Shown piece after piece: positions 1 to 7,190 of a stretch of DNA of 64,000 nt. Position numbers and translations under genes: made by a program. This DNA comes from an uncultured Bacillota bacterium. Lineage in GTDB: Bacteria > Bacillota_I > Bacilli_A > RFN20 > CAG-449. Numbering within the stretch: position 1 is the stretch's first letter; every line of letters begins with the position of its first letter. The notes below the pieces were generated by a model, which was given only the letters and a program-made list of their open reading frames with translations, searched no databases and was not told the DNA's origin. The stretch is from positions 1 through 64,000 of the forward strand of contig CABUOQ010000004.1 of assembly GCA_902493275.1 (NCBI GenBank), read 5' to 3'.

Positions 1-29
1 GGTCCTATAAAAATTTTTAGGGTTTTGAA
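1..29 (+). repeat. IS left terminal inverted repeat
   Basis: It begins GGTCCTATAAAAATTTTTAG and is the exact reverse complement of 1431-1459. Perfect ends with an intact transposase suggest a recently active element. Confidence 0.93.
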
Positions 30-127
30 TAACGCTATAAAAAAAATTAGGGTCGACCCTACACTGCCAATAAAAAAGTAAACCTCCTATAATATGGTTG
101 TTATTGCATAATCATAAGGAGGTTTAC

Positions 128-1375
128 ATGATTAATTATAATATATTATCCTCTTATGGTTTCAAGGATAATCAGATAAAAAGAGTCGATTATATATCTG
201 AAAATAATGAAACCATTTTTTATATTGAATTATTTTCTAATCAACGTTCTTGTCCTTTTTGTTCTTTTAAAGCTTGTAAAATTAAAGAATATAAAACAAA
301 GACAATTAAAGGATTATCTACTATGGGCACTAAGACTTATATTGAATACAAGCTTCCAAGATATTTTTGTCCACAATGTAAAAAAACTTATACTCACGAT
401 TTATCCAAATCAACTTATAAAAGCTTATCAAAAAAAGTAATTGATTCAATTATTAATGATTTCTCGGAAATGTTTACTTTTCGTCAAATTGCAGATAAGT
501 ATAATCTTACTTCTACTCAAGTAATTTCTTTATTTGATAAATATTGCCCTAATCTTAGAAACCCTATTGAAGAAGCTATTTGTATTGATGAATTTAGTAA
601 TACAAGGAAAAGCGAAGATAAATACGCTTGTTTACTTGTCGGTTTTTCTTCTCATAAAATTATCGATATTATCAAAAATAGAACTTTACCTTATTTAAGA
701 CAATACTTTGCAAAACAGCCTTTATCTCTTAGAGATAAAGTTAAATTCATAATTACTGATATGTATGATGGCTATATTACTATTGCTCATGAATTTTTTA
801 GAAATGCAAAAATTGCCATTGATCCTTTTAATTACATGAAATACTTCACTGATGCTATTCAAAATATTCGAAGAAAGCTTTGTAATTCAGAACAATATCT
901 TATCGATAAAAGTTGGATAGGTAAACATTGGAGATACTTAACAACTAATCCAGACAACTTGCCAAATTCATTAATGGTCTTACCTCCTGGTGAAACGATA
1001 TCTTATAAAGATAGAATTATTAGATTTGTTAAACAAGATCCCGAACTTAATTATGCTTTTTGGTTACTTCAAAACTTTTTCGTTGAATCTAAAAAACTAA
1101 CTTATAATAATGCTATTTCTTATATTGAAATGATTATTAATAATATGATTAATTCTATTTCTGATGAACTTAAACAATGTGGATATACTTGGCTTAATTA
1201 TCATGAATATATTACAAATTCTTTCATTAAATTCAATGGTGTACGTCTTTCTAATGGTCCTATTGAAGGTATCAATTCTAGAGTTAAAACTCTTAAAAAA
1301 ATTTACTGTGGATATCGTGATAAACAACGATTCTACAATAGAATTATTTTGATTATTAACAAAAAGGGTTTATAA
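128..1375 (+). CDS. ISL3 family transposase
   Basis: This is a 415-aa DDE transposase that would catalyse cut-and-paste movement of the surrounding element. The ATG at 128 is preceded by AAGGAGG at a good distance, so it is preferred over an in-frame start 30 bases upstream. An N-terminal zinc ribbon (CPFC, then CPQC about 70 residues later) precedes the catalytic core. The likely acidic residues lie in CIDEFS, ITDMYDGY and GPIEGINSR, the typical ISL3 spacing. The length is normal for the family (about 400-430 aa) and the frame is unbroken. A hairpin overlapping the stop codon probably ends transcription. Confidence 0.93.
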   Translation: MINYNILSSYGFKDNQIKRVDYISENNETIFYIELFSNQRSCPFCSFKACKIKEYKTKTIKGLSTMGTKTYIEYKLPRYFCPQCKKTYTHDLSKSTYKSLSKKVIDSIINDFSEMFTFRQIADKYNLTSTQVISLFDKYCPNLRNPIEEAICIDEFSNTRKSEDKYACLLVGFSSHKIIDIIKNRTLPYLRQYFAKQPLSLRDKVKFIITDMYDGYITIAHEFFRNAKIAIDPFNYMKYFTDAIQNIRRKLCNSEQYLIDKSWIGKHWRYLTTNPDNLPNSLMVLPPGETISYKDRIIRFVKQDPELNYAFWLLQNFFVESKKLTYNNAISYIEMIINNMINSISDELKQCGYTWLNYHEYITNSFIKFNGVRLSNGPIEGINSRVKTLKKIYCGYRDKQRFYNRIILIINKKGL

Positions 1376-1397
1376 CCTTTTTTGGTTACAAACCCTT
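1364..1397 (+). terminator. Hairpin at the end of the transposase gene
   Basis: Fourteen-base arms (1364-1377 and 1384-1397) pair with one mismatch around a T6 loop. The arm includes the transposase stop codon. It may end transposase transcription or block read-through into the element. No clear T-run follows directly. Confidence 0.5.
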
Positions 1398-1430
1398 CAC
1401 TGCCATTTTTTTTTGAATTTCTTTCGTCCC

Positions 1431-1459
1431 TTCAAAACCCTAAAAATTTTTATAGGACC
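1431..1459 (+). repeat. IS right terminal inverted repeat
   Basis: Exact reverse complement of bases 1-29. The sequence after 1459 belongs to the host. Confidence 0.93.
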
Positions 1460-1471
1460 TTCTTTTTATAC

Positions 1472-1507
1472 AAAAAAAGAGAAAATCACCGGGCAATGAT
1501 TTTCTCT
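1472..1507 (-). terminator. Rho-independent terminator of the Big2 lipoprotein gene
   Basis: The 11-bp perfect stem AGAGAAAATCA (1478-1488 with 1497-1507) and an 8-nt loop are followed on the minus strand by seven T residues. It lies about 20 bases after the stop codon. Confidence 0.85.
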
Positions 1508-1526
1508 ATTTAAATTTTGTAATAAA

Positions 1527-3134
1527 TTATTGAGCTTTAAAATTAATTACAATTGAATCGTAATAAGCGGCCCCACTCTTATTGTGTAAACGGAAGAATG
1601 TAGCACCTTCTACATTACATGGAATTGTATATCCATCTGCACTTTTATTAGCTAAACCAAATGTTCCAGCAGCAGTATCCAAATCAGCTGATAATGCTGA
1701 TGTACCAAAATAGAATGATGTAACTGTTTTTGAATTTGTAAATTTTGCATCATTTGCAAAAATTGTTACACTTTCAATTTCTAGAGGGAAAGCACTTGTA
1801 TTATATAAATAACCTTCTCCCTTACTATTTCCTTGCATTTGAATAGTATTTGATCCATTCATAATTTTATTATAAGTAAACTCAACAGTTGCTCCTTTAT
1901 CAGTAAATGATGCTACAACATCTTCTGAAGGATAGCCTGTATTTAAATTCATATTGTCAACAGTCAATGCGAATGAAGTAGCAGTAACATCTGCATCCAT
2001 AAAAGTAACGACAACTTCATTTCTAACTGATGCATTAAACTTATAAACACCTTCTTGTTCAGTTAAAGCAACATCATTGACTTTAACACTTTCAACTTTG
2101 TATCCAGTATTTGGAGTAACTATAACTGTAATTTCTTCACCATAAGTAATGTCCGAAGTTTTACTTAAAGACGCTGTACCTTTAGTTTCATCAACTGTAA
2201 CCGAAGCGGTATATTTATATTGATTTCTATCCCCTTCTGATTCAAGATAGCCACTAAATTCTTTTACATTTGTCTTTGTATATAAGAAATATGTTCCAAC
2301 AACTGTTACAACATCGCCTTCTTCAACATTTAAGTCTTTAAAATCTCTTGGATTAGAATAAGATAATACTGATTCTTTCCAAGAAAAACTTGTGTCTTTA
2401 GTTTCAGCTGAACCTAATCCATAAACATATACTGAATTACCGGTAGTTGGATCGACTAAATCAAAATTTCCAAAAGTTGTATTAACGATATTTGTAACTA
2501 CACCTGTTAATCTAATTAATTTTGATTGATCTAAATCTGCATCTGTAAGAGTTGCAATTGATTTATCTTCAATTTCTGGTAATTTAGTTTTAACAGTTAC
2601 GTTACATTCTGCGGTAAATGTTCCCTTTGTAACAGTAACAACAGCTGTACCAACTTTTAATCCTGTGATAAGACCATTTTCAACTGTAACAACAGCTTCA
2701 TCTGATGATGACCAAACAACACTTTTATCGGTTGTATTTTCTGGAGCAACTGTAGCGACTAAAGTTTCAGTTGGATTAGCTACATCTTTTGTAATCTCTA
2801 AAGTTGTTGTTTCTTTATTTAATGTTACTCCTGTAGCCTCAACAATAGTTTCAGAACTAGACTCTTCAGTTGATGAAGATTCCTCACTTGAAGAAGACTC
2901 TATAGTAGAGCTAGATAATTCTTCACTTGAAGATTCTTCTTCTGAACTTGATTGTGATTCTTCGACACTGCTTGATGATTCAACATCTGACGAAGATTGT
3001 ACATCGGAACTAACTACTGTTGATGAACTATTGCTATTTACCGATGACGAAATTGAACTCGTTGTCGCATTGTTACATGCTACCATGAACCCCATTAATG
3101 CGATAAGACTTAATGTGCGTAATGATTTTTTCAT
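1527..3134 (-). CDS. Surface lipoprotein with Ser-rich linker, Big2 and OB-fold-like domains
   Basis: A 535-aa exported lipoprotein. The signal peptide ends in a lipobox with Cys20. A Ser/Glu linker (about 24-95) is followed by a Big2-type Ig domain (about 98-182, with the WSSSDEAVVTV pattern). Next comes a region (about 190-300) resembling OB-fold domains found beside extracellular nucleases. A bacterial repeat-type domain (about 310-385) and a C-terminal beta-rich domain follow. The first ~85 residues and the upstream promoter are almost identical to those of the divergent nuclease gene at 3896. Together with the OB-like domain, this suggests a shared role in extracellular nucleic acid binding or uptake, which is inference. 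The RBS AAGGAG lies 12 bases before the ATG. Confidence 0.8.
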   Translation of the reverse strand: MKKSLRTLSLIALMGFMVACNNATTSSISSSVNSNSSSTVVSSDVQSSSDVESSSSVEESQSSSEEESSSEELSSSTIESSSSEESSSTEESSSETIVEATGVTLNKETTTLEITKDVANPTETLVATVAPENTTDKSVVWSSSDEAVVTVENGLITGLKVGTAVVTVTKGTFTAECNVTVKTKLPEIEDKSIATLTDADLDQSKLIRLTGVVTNIVNTTFGNFDLVDPTTGNSVYVYGLGSAETKDTSFSWKESVLSYSNPRDFKDLNVEEGDVVTVVGTYFLYTKTNVKEFSGYLESEGDRNQYKYTASVTVDETKGTASLSKTSDITYGEEITVIVTPNTGYKVESVKVNDVALTEQEGVYKFNASVRNEVVVTFMDADVTATSFALTVDNMNLNTGYPSEDVVASFTDKGATVEFTYNKIMNGSNTIQMQGNSKGEGYLYNTSAFPLEIESVTIFANDAKFTNSKTVTSFYFGTSALSADLDTAAGTFGLANKSADGYTIPCNVEGATFFRLHNKSGAAYYDSIVINFKAQ

Positions 3135-3201
3135 TTTAAAAAAATTCTCCTTTGCAACCCTATAGTAGCTATTTACATTTTCTATTTCAACTTTATTTTT
3201 T
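2877..3201 (-). repeat. Inverted repeat arm A (shared lipoprotein leader)
   Basis: About 325 bp match 3829-4153 in inverted orientation. I saw one mismatch, at an Ile/Thr codon in the linker. The arm covers the promoter, RBS, signal peptide and most of the Ser/Glu linker. Identity stops abruptly at both ends. Confidence 0.88.
3162..3190 (-). promoter_or_regulatory. Promoter of the Big2 lipoprotein gene
   Basis: On the minus strand, TTGAAA (3185-3190), a 17-bp spacer and TACTAT (3162-3167). It is identical to the promoter in the other repeat arm, so both genes should fire together. Confidence 0.75.
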
Positions 3202-3533
3202 TATTTTTATTTTTTTTGGCTTTTTTTGTCGAAAATGTTATAATATTTAGCCTTTTTTGTATCAAATTTATCTTAATCAATTTTAAATAAATTAGATTAA
3301 TTATGTTTATAGTTTAGATTTTTTCGCTATAATACTTCAATAAAATAGCGCTAATGAGAAATCAAGTTGCATTGACTATATCGTTTAAAGATAGTAAATG
3401 TCATAAAAATTTGATACCCGTATCCATTATTTGCTATCATTTAAAAAACTACATATTTCTTAGTTAATCATTATTCTATTTATTATAAAAACTTTATGTT
3501 TAAACTTATATTTCAAAGTTACTAAATCTTTAT

Positions 3534-3569
3534 TTATTGAAGTGCTAAAATGTCATTGGAATCTATCAT
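3534..3569 (-). CDS. Possible 11-residue micro-ORF
   Basis: On the minus strand, AAGGAGG (3578-3584) stands 8 bases before an ATG that opens MIDSNDILALQ and a TAA stop. A TATAAT-like box lies upstream at about 3607-3612, with a weak -35. The RBS is better than those of many real genes here, but the product is only 11 residues. It could be a leader peptide or the remnant of a lost gene. Confidence 0.25.
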   Translation of the reverse strand: MIDSNDILALQ

Positions 3570-3638
3570 GATTCTATCCTCCTTAAATTGTTTCTTGACA
3601 ATTCAATTATAAGTGAGGATTTTTTATTTTTGAAAGAT

Positions 3639-3695
3639 GTAAAATTGTATGGGGTCATATTTTTTTGATTTTTCATAAAACCCCATAAGATTTTA
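3639..3695. repeat. Dyad with GTAAAAT..TATGGGGT arms
   Basis: The arms 3639-3655 and 3679-3695 are inverted copies, 15 of 17 matching, around a 23-base T-rich centre. The right-arm sequence ACCCCATAAGATTTTAC also occurs near 14320, next to a terminator-like hairpin. It may be a degenerate mobile-element end or a small palindromic repeat. Confidence 0.5.
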
Positions 3696-3828
3696 CAGAA
3701 CCTAATATAGTTACTAGATTACATTTAACATATTGCGAGACTTTTTATCTCATATAAAACACGCATTTTGATTTATATTTAAATTAGTAATTACTAATTC
3801 CCTTATTTATATAATTTAAATTGATTAT

Positions 3829-4153
3829 AAAAAATAAAGTTGAAATAGAAAATGTAAATAGCTACTATAGGGTTGCAAAGGAGAATTTTTTTAAAATGAA
3901 AAAATCATTACGCACATTAAGTCTTATCGCATTAATGGGGTTCATGGTAGCATGTAACAATGCGACAACGAGTTCAATTTCGTCATCGGTAAATAGCAAT
4001 AGTTCATCAACAGTAGTTAGTTCCGATGTACAATCTTCGTCAGATGTTGAATCATCAAGCAGTGTCGAAGAATCACAATCAAGTTCAGAAGAAGAATCTT
4101 CAAGTGAAGAATTATCTAGCTCTACTACAGAGTCTTCTTCAAGTGAGGAATCT
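3829..4153 (+). repeat. Inverted repeat arm B (shared lipoprotein leader)
   Basis: Near-exact inverted copy of 2877-3201. It ends in the linker codons just before the two proteins diverge. Confidence 0.88.
3840..3868 (+). promoter_or_regulatory. Promoter of the endonuclease I lipoprotein gene
   Basis: TTGAAA (3840-3845), a 17-bp spacer and TACTAT (3863-3868), about 27 bases before the translation start. It is the same promoter as in arm A. Confidence 0.75.
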
Positions 4154-5395
4154 AGTTCGACTGAATCATCAAACTTTCAAACTTATTATCACAAATTTAG
4201 CAAAAATGATTTCGTATCAGCTGGAGGAAATACAGAAAACATTAATGGACTAATTTGGAATTATAGTCAATTTTCTTTTTTAGGTGGAGCTCAATATGGT
4301 GTTCAAATTGGCTCTAAAAATAATCCTCAAACATCTGATTGGACATTACAAACATCATTTCCAGATGGAGTAGAAGTTGCATCTTATAGTTTTGAAACTT
4401 GTAATGCATCTGGTGGTTCCGCTAATTATTCAGTCTCCTTTGGACAATATACGAAATCCGACACTTTTTCTAGTGCCAATGAATTAATTATTATAGAAGA
4501 TAAAAATTTAAATGAACTTTCATCTTCTTTCTCTTTAACTTTAAAGTCAAACGCAAAAGCAATATATCTTTATTCAATCTCACTTAATCTTTACGTTCCT
4601 GAAGATGTCGATTTAAAAGTTTCAGGCGATGAAGAAAATGCTGCACCCGTAATTCCCGGAGAAAAAGATATTCCTAATATAAACTATCAACCAATGAGCA
4701 AAGAAGATTATTACCAGGGCATCAATTTAGATGATACTGGTGATACTCTAATTACTTCGTTAAGAACTAAAATTTCTAACATGACTAAAACCAGTTATGG
4801 AGACGCTAAAACTATGCTACAATACACCGATGAAAACCCAAATAAACCCGGTTATTTATACGGATTATATGATGGCGATAGCATTTTAGCTCAATGGGAT
4901 AGTGGTGCTTCTTGGAATCGAGAACACGTATGGGCTTGTTCTCAAATGAAATTAAATGGAACTGATCCTCGTCCTAGTGAAAGTCAAAAAAATCACGCGA
5001 CTGACCTTCATAACCTTCGAGTTGCTTGTCAAGTAGCAAATGGTGAACACGGAAATAAATTCTATGATGAAACCGATTCAAGCACTACATTATATCCAAA
5101 TATAACTAAAACTCTAACTGGCTATCATGCTTATGAAGGTGATTTTAGAGGTGATGTAGCTAGAATATTATTCTACATGTTTGTCCGTTACGAAGGATTA
5201 GTTTTAAATGATGATTTAGATGTAAATAATGATGTCTCTATGGGTAAGCTATCTGTATTATTATCTTGGAATAAACTTGACCCAGTAGATGAATTTGAAA
5301 CTCAAAGAAATAATCGTATTTACTCTTATCAAGGGAATCGTAATCCATTTATAGATTATCCCGATTTATCAGATAAAATATTTAATAACAACTAA
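3896..5395 (+). CDS. Secreted endonuclease I family lipoprotein
   Basis: A 499-aa exported nuclease expected to cut DNA or RNA outside the cell. The ATG at 3896 opens a signal peptide with lipobox Cys20. A frame start 75 bases upstream would run through the promoter and is rejected. After the Ser/Glu linker comes a beta-rich domain (about 85-235) and then the endonuclease I domain. The latter shows the WNREHVW motif, followed by NHATDLHNLR and ANGEHGNKF, the conserved core of the EndA/NucM family. The promoter, signal peptide and linker are shared almost base for base with the divergent gene at 3134. Confidence 0.88.
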   Translation: MKKSLRTLSLIALMGFMVACNNATTSSISSSVNSNSSSTVVSSDVQSSSDVESSSSVEESQSSSEEESSSEELSSSTTESSSSEESSSTESSNFQTYYHKFSKNDFVSAGGNTENINGLIWNYSQFSFLGGAQYGVQIGSKNNPQTSDWTLQTSFPDGVEVASYSFETCNASGGSANYSVSFGQYTKSDTFSSANELIIIEDKNLNELSSSFSLTLKSNAKAIYLYSISLNLYVPEDVDLKVSGDEENAAPVIPGEKDIPNINYQPMSKEDYYQGINLDDTGDTLITSLRTKISNMTKTSYGDAKTMLQYTDENPNKPGYLYGLYDGDSILAQWDSGASWNREHVWACSQMKLNGTDPRPSESQKNHATDLHNLRVACQVANGEHGNKFYDETDSSTTLYPNITKTLTGYHAYEGDFRGDVARILFYMFVRYEGLVLNDDLDVNNDVSMGKLSVLLSWNKLDPVDEFETQRNNRIYSYQGNRNPFIDYPDLSDKIFNNN

Positions 5396-5398
5396 CAA

Positions 5399-5442
5399 AA
5401 AAAGTGTATCCGATATCTAAATGATAAAAGATACACTTTTTA
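5399..5442. terminator. Bidirectional terminator between nuclease and hydrogenase genes
   Basis: The perfect 12-bp arms AAAAAGTGTATC and GATACACTTTTT flank a 19-nt loop. A/T runs on both sides serve both convergent genes. Confidence 0.88.
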
Positions 5443-5454
5443 ATTGTCTTTTTT

Positions 5455-7173
5455 TTACTTTGAAGAATCTTTAAATGTAGTATGTAATAATTCGTGAGCT
5501 TTATGTGAGCCTGGGCATATGAGATAGTCCTCATATAGTTCTTTAATTTCTTCATTATCACATGAAATACGAACTTTTTTATTCTTATCGATAGAATAAA
5601 TTCCTTGTTGGCGAGCTTTTATTACATCTATTTGCTCTAAATCACGACGTACTGGTTGTCCACCGCCATTAACACATCCACCAGGACATGCCATAATTTC
5701 GATAGCGTCATAATGAACTTCACCATTTTTAACTTTTTCAAGTACTCTTCCAGCGCCTCTTAATCCAGAAACTACACATAAATGTAAAACATTATCTCCA
5801 ATTTCAACATTTGCTTCTCTAACTCCTGAAAGGCCTCTAACTGCAGTAAAGTTCACATCTTTAACTTCACCACATAGCCATTTAGAAGCTGTTCTCGCAA
5901 CCGCTTCAATTACTCCGCCGGTATTTGCAAATATATCAGCTGCTCCAGTAGATTCACCTAATGGAGAATCAAAGTTACTATCTTCTAATGAATCTAGCAT
6001 TATGCCGTATCTTTTTAACATTTCAGCATATTCTTTCACTGTTAATACAACATCGACATTAACTAATCCGTCATTGGATAATTCTTCTCTAGCTGCCTCT
6101 CTTTTCTTAGCTAAACATGGCATCAATGAGACAACGAAGATATTTTTAGGATCAATATTGTTTTTCTTAGCGAAATATGATTTACAAATTGCACCAAACA
6201 TTTCATGAGGTGATTTACATGATGAAGGCAAACTTAATAACTCAGGATAAAATTGTTCGATATATTTTACCCAACCTGGACAACAGGAAGTGATAAGTGG
6301 TAAATCTTTTTTAGTTTGATAACGATGCAAGAACTCCGTTGCTTCTTCCATGATGGTTAAATCAGCACCGAAATTCGTGTCAAACACTCTATCAAATCCT
6401 AATTTTCTAAATGACGCTACCATCTTTTTAGTAACATCAGTTCCTGCAGGATAATTAAATTCATCACCTAAAGAAACACGTGTAGCTGGAGCAGTATTGA
6501 CAACAACAAATTTATTTGGATCAGCTAATGCTTGCTCAACTAAATCAATATTTTCCGCTTGCATTAATGCTCCAGTTGGACAAACTTGTACACATTGACC
6601 ACAACTTACACATCTATTTGGATCTGAAATCTTAGTTTTAAACCCTCTCATTGTTGGAGATATTGCTTCTATGCCTTGGACATGTTTACATACTGAAACA
6701 CAACGTCCGCATAAAATACATTTAGAAGCATTTTTGACAAGACCTCTAACAACATTAGTCTCATTCTTTTGTGAAATTTCTCCCGAAAAGCGAATTTTTC
6801 TAATTCCTAATTCAGCGGCCAATGCTTGAAGTTCGCACTTACCATTTTTAGCACAGCACAAACAATCATTTGGGTGATTAGATAAAAGTAGTTCAACCAC
6901 AGTCCTACGAGCATTTCTAACTCTTTCATTGTTTGTTGTAACTTCCATACCTTCATAAATTTGTGTTGCACATGCTGGAAGAAGATTTCTTTTACCTTTA
7001 ACTTCTACCATACAAACACGACATGAAGCGGGTTTATGTTCGTGATGAGTTTCTTCATGGAACATATAACATAAAGTAGGAATTCTAATTTTATATTTAC
7101 GAGCAACTTGAAGAATAGTCATTGAAGAATCTTCAGAATAGTCTTTACCATCAATTTTAATATTAACTAACAT
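5455..7173 (-). CDS. hydA: [FeFe]-hydrogenase catalytic subunit, HydA/HndD-like
   Basis: A 572-aa enzyme for reversible H2 formation. An N-terminal plant-type [2Fe-2S] domain (Cys35, 51, 54, 68) is followed by a His-Cys3 [4Fe-4S] site (His100, Cys104, 107, 113) and two [4Fe-4S] clusters (about 152-162 and 188-198). The H-cluster domain has all three signatures: TSCCPGW (295-301), MPCLAKKRE (351-359) and MACPGGCVNGG (494-504). A small-subunit-like tail closes it. It is the last gene after HydC- and HydB-like genes, so it probably forms an electron-bifurcating complex that oxidises NADH and ferredoxin together. That assignment comes from gene order. The maturases HydE, HydF and HydG are not in this window. 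Confidence 0.95.
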   Translation of the reverse strand: MLVNIKIDGKDYSEDSSMTILQVARKYKIRIPTLCYMFHEETHHEHKPASCRVCMVEVKGKRNLLPACATQIYEGMEVTTNNERVRNARRTVVELLLSNHPNDCLCCAKNGKCELQALAAELGIRKIRFSGEISQKNETNVVRGLVKNASKCILCGRCVSVCKHVQGIEAISPTMRGFKTKISDPNRCVSCGQCVQVCPTGALMQAENIDLVEQALADPNKFVVVNTAPATRVSLGDEFNYPAGTDVTKKMVASFRKLGFDRVFDTNFGADLTIMEEATEFLHRYQTKKDLPLITSCCPGWVKYIEQFYPELLSLPSSCKSPHEMFGAICKSYFAKKNNIDPKNIFVVSLMPCLAKKREAAREELSNDGLVNVDVVLTVKEYAEMLKRYGIMLDSLEDSNFDSPLGESTGAADIFANTGGVIEAVARTASKWLCGEVKDVNFTAVRGLSGVREANVEIGDNVLHLCVVSGLRGAGRVLEKVKNGEVHYDAIEIMACPGGCVNGGGQPVRRDLEQIDVIKARQQGIYSIDKNKKVRISCDNEEIKELYEDYLICPGSHKAHELLHTTFKDSSK

Positions 7174-7190
7174 CTTTTTTCCTCCTTTAA

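Larger units (their letters stand above)
1..1459 (+). mobile_element. ISL3-type insertion sequence, complete
   Basis: The element is bounded by perfect 29-bp terminal inverted repeats and encodes one transposase. The left end sits exactly at base 1, so the left flank and any target-site duplication cannot be checked. It lies just downstream of the terminator of the neighbouring lipoprotein gene, so the insertion probably did not disrupt a gene. The subterminal left end (35-52) repeats 15 of 18 bases of the terminus (5-22), which suggests a second transposase binding site. Confidence 0.9.
3202..3828. other. 627-bp spacer between the inverted leader repeats
   Basis: No substantial ORF is present. 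It holds an AT-rich stretch, a tiny minus-strand ORF with a good RBS (3534-3569) and a 17-bp dyad (3639-3695). Both flanking promoters lie inside the repeat arms, so inversion of the spacer alone would leave both genes connected to a promoter. Confidence 0.6.

Noticed and set aside
2880..3060. Tandem-looking Ser codon repeats as a CRISPR or satellite array
   Set aside because: The units are irregular codon runs (TCA/TCT/GAA) of a protein linker, without equal spacers. No CRISPR array or cas gene was seen anywhere in the window.
2665..3165. 166-aa plus-strand ORF antisense to the Big2 lipoprotein
   Set aside because: It is made of Asp/Ser/Leu repeats that simply mirror the Ser/Glu linker codons on the other strand. 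It has no RBS and is probably a composition artefact.
3202..3828. Classic invertible promoter (phase switch) between the two leader repeats
   Set aside because: Both promoters lie inside the repeat arms, so flipping the spacer leaves each gene with its promoter. On/off switching by this route alone is not supported, though recombination of the arms is still possible.
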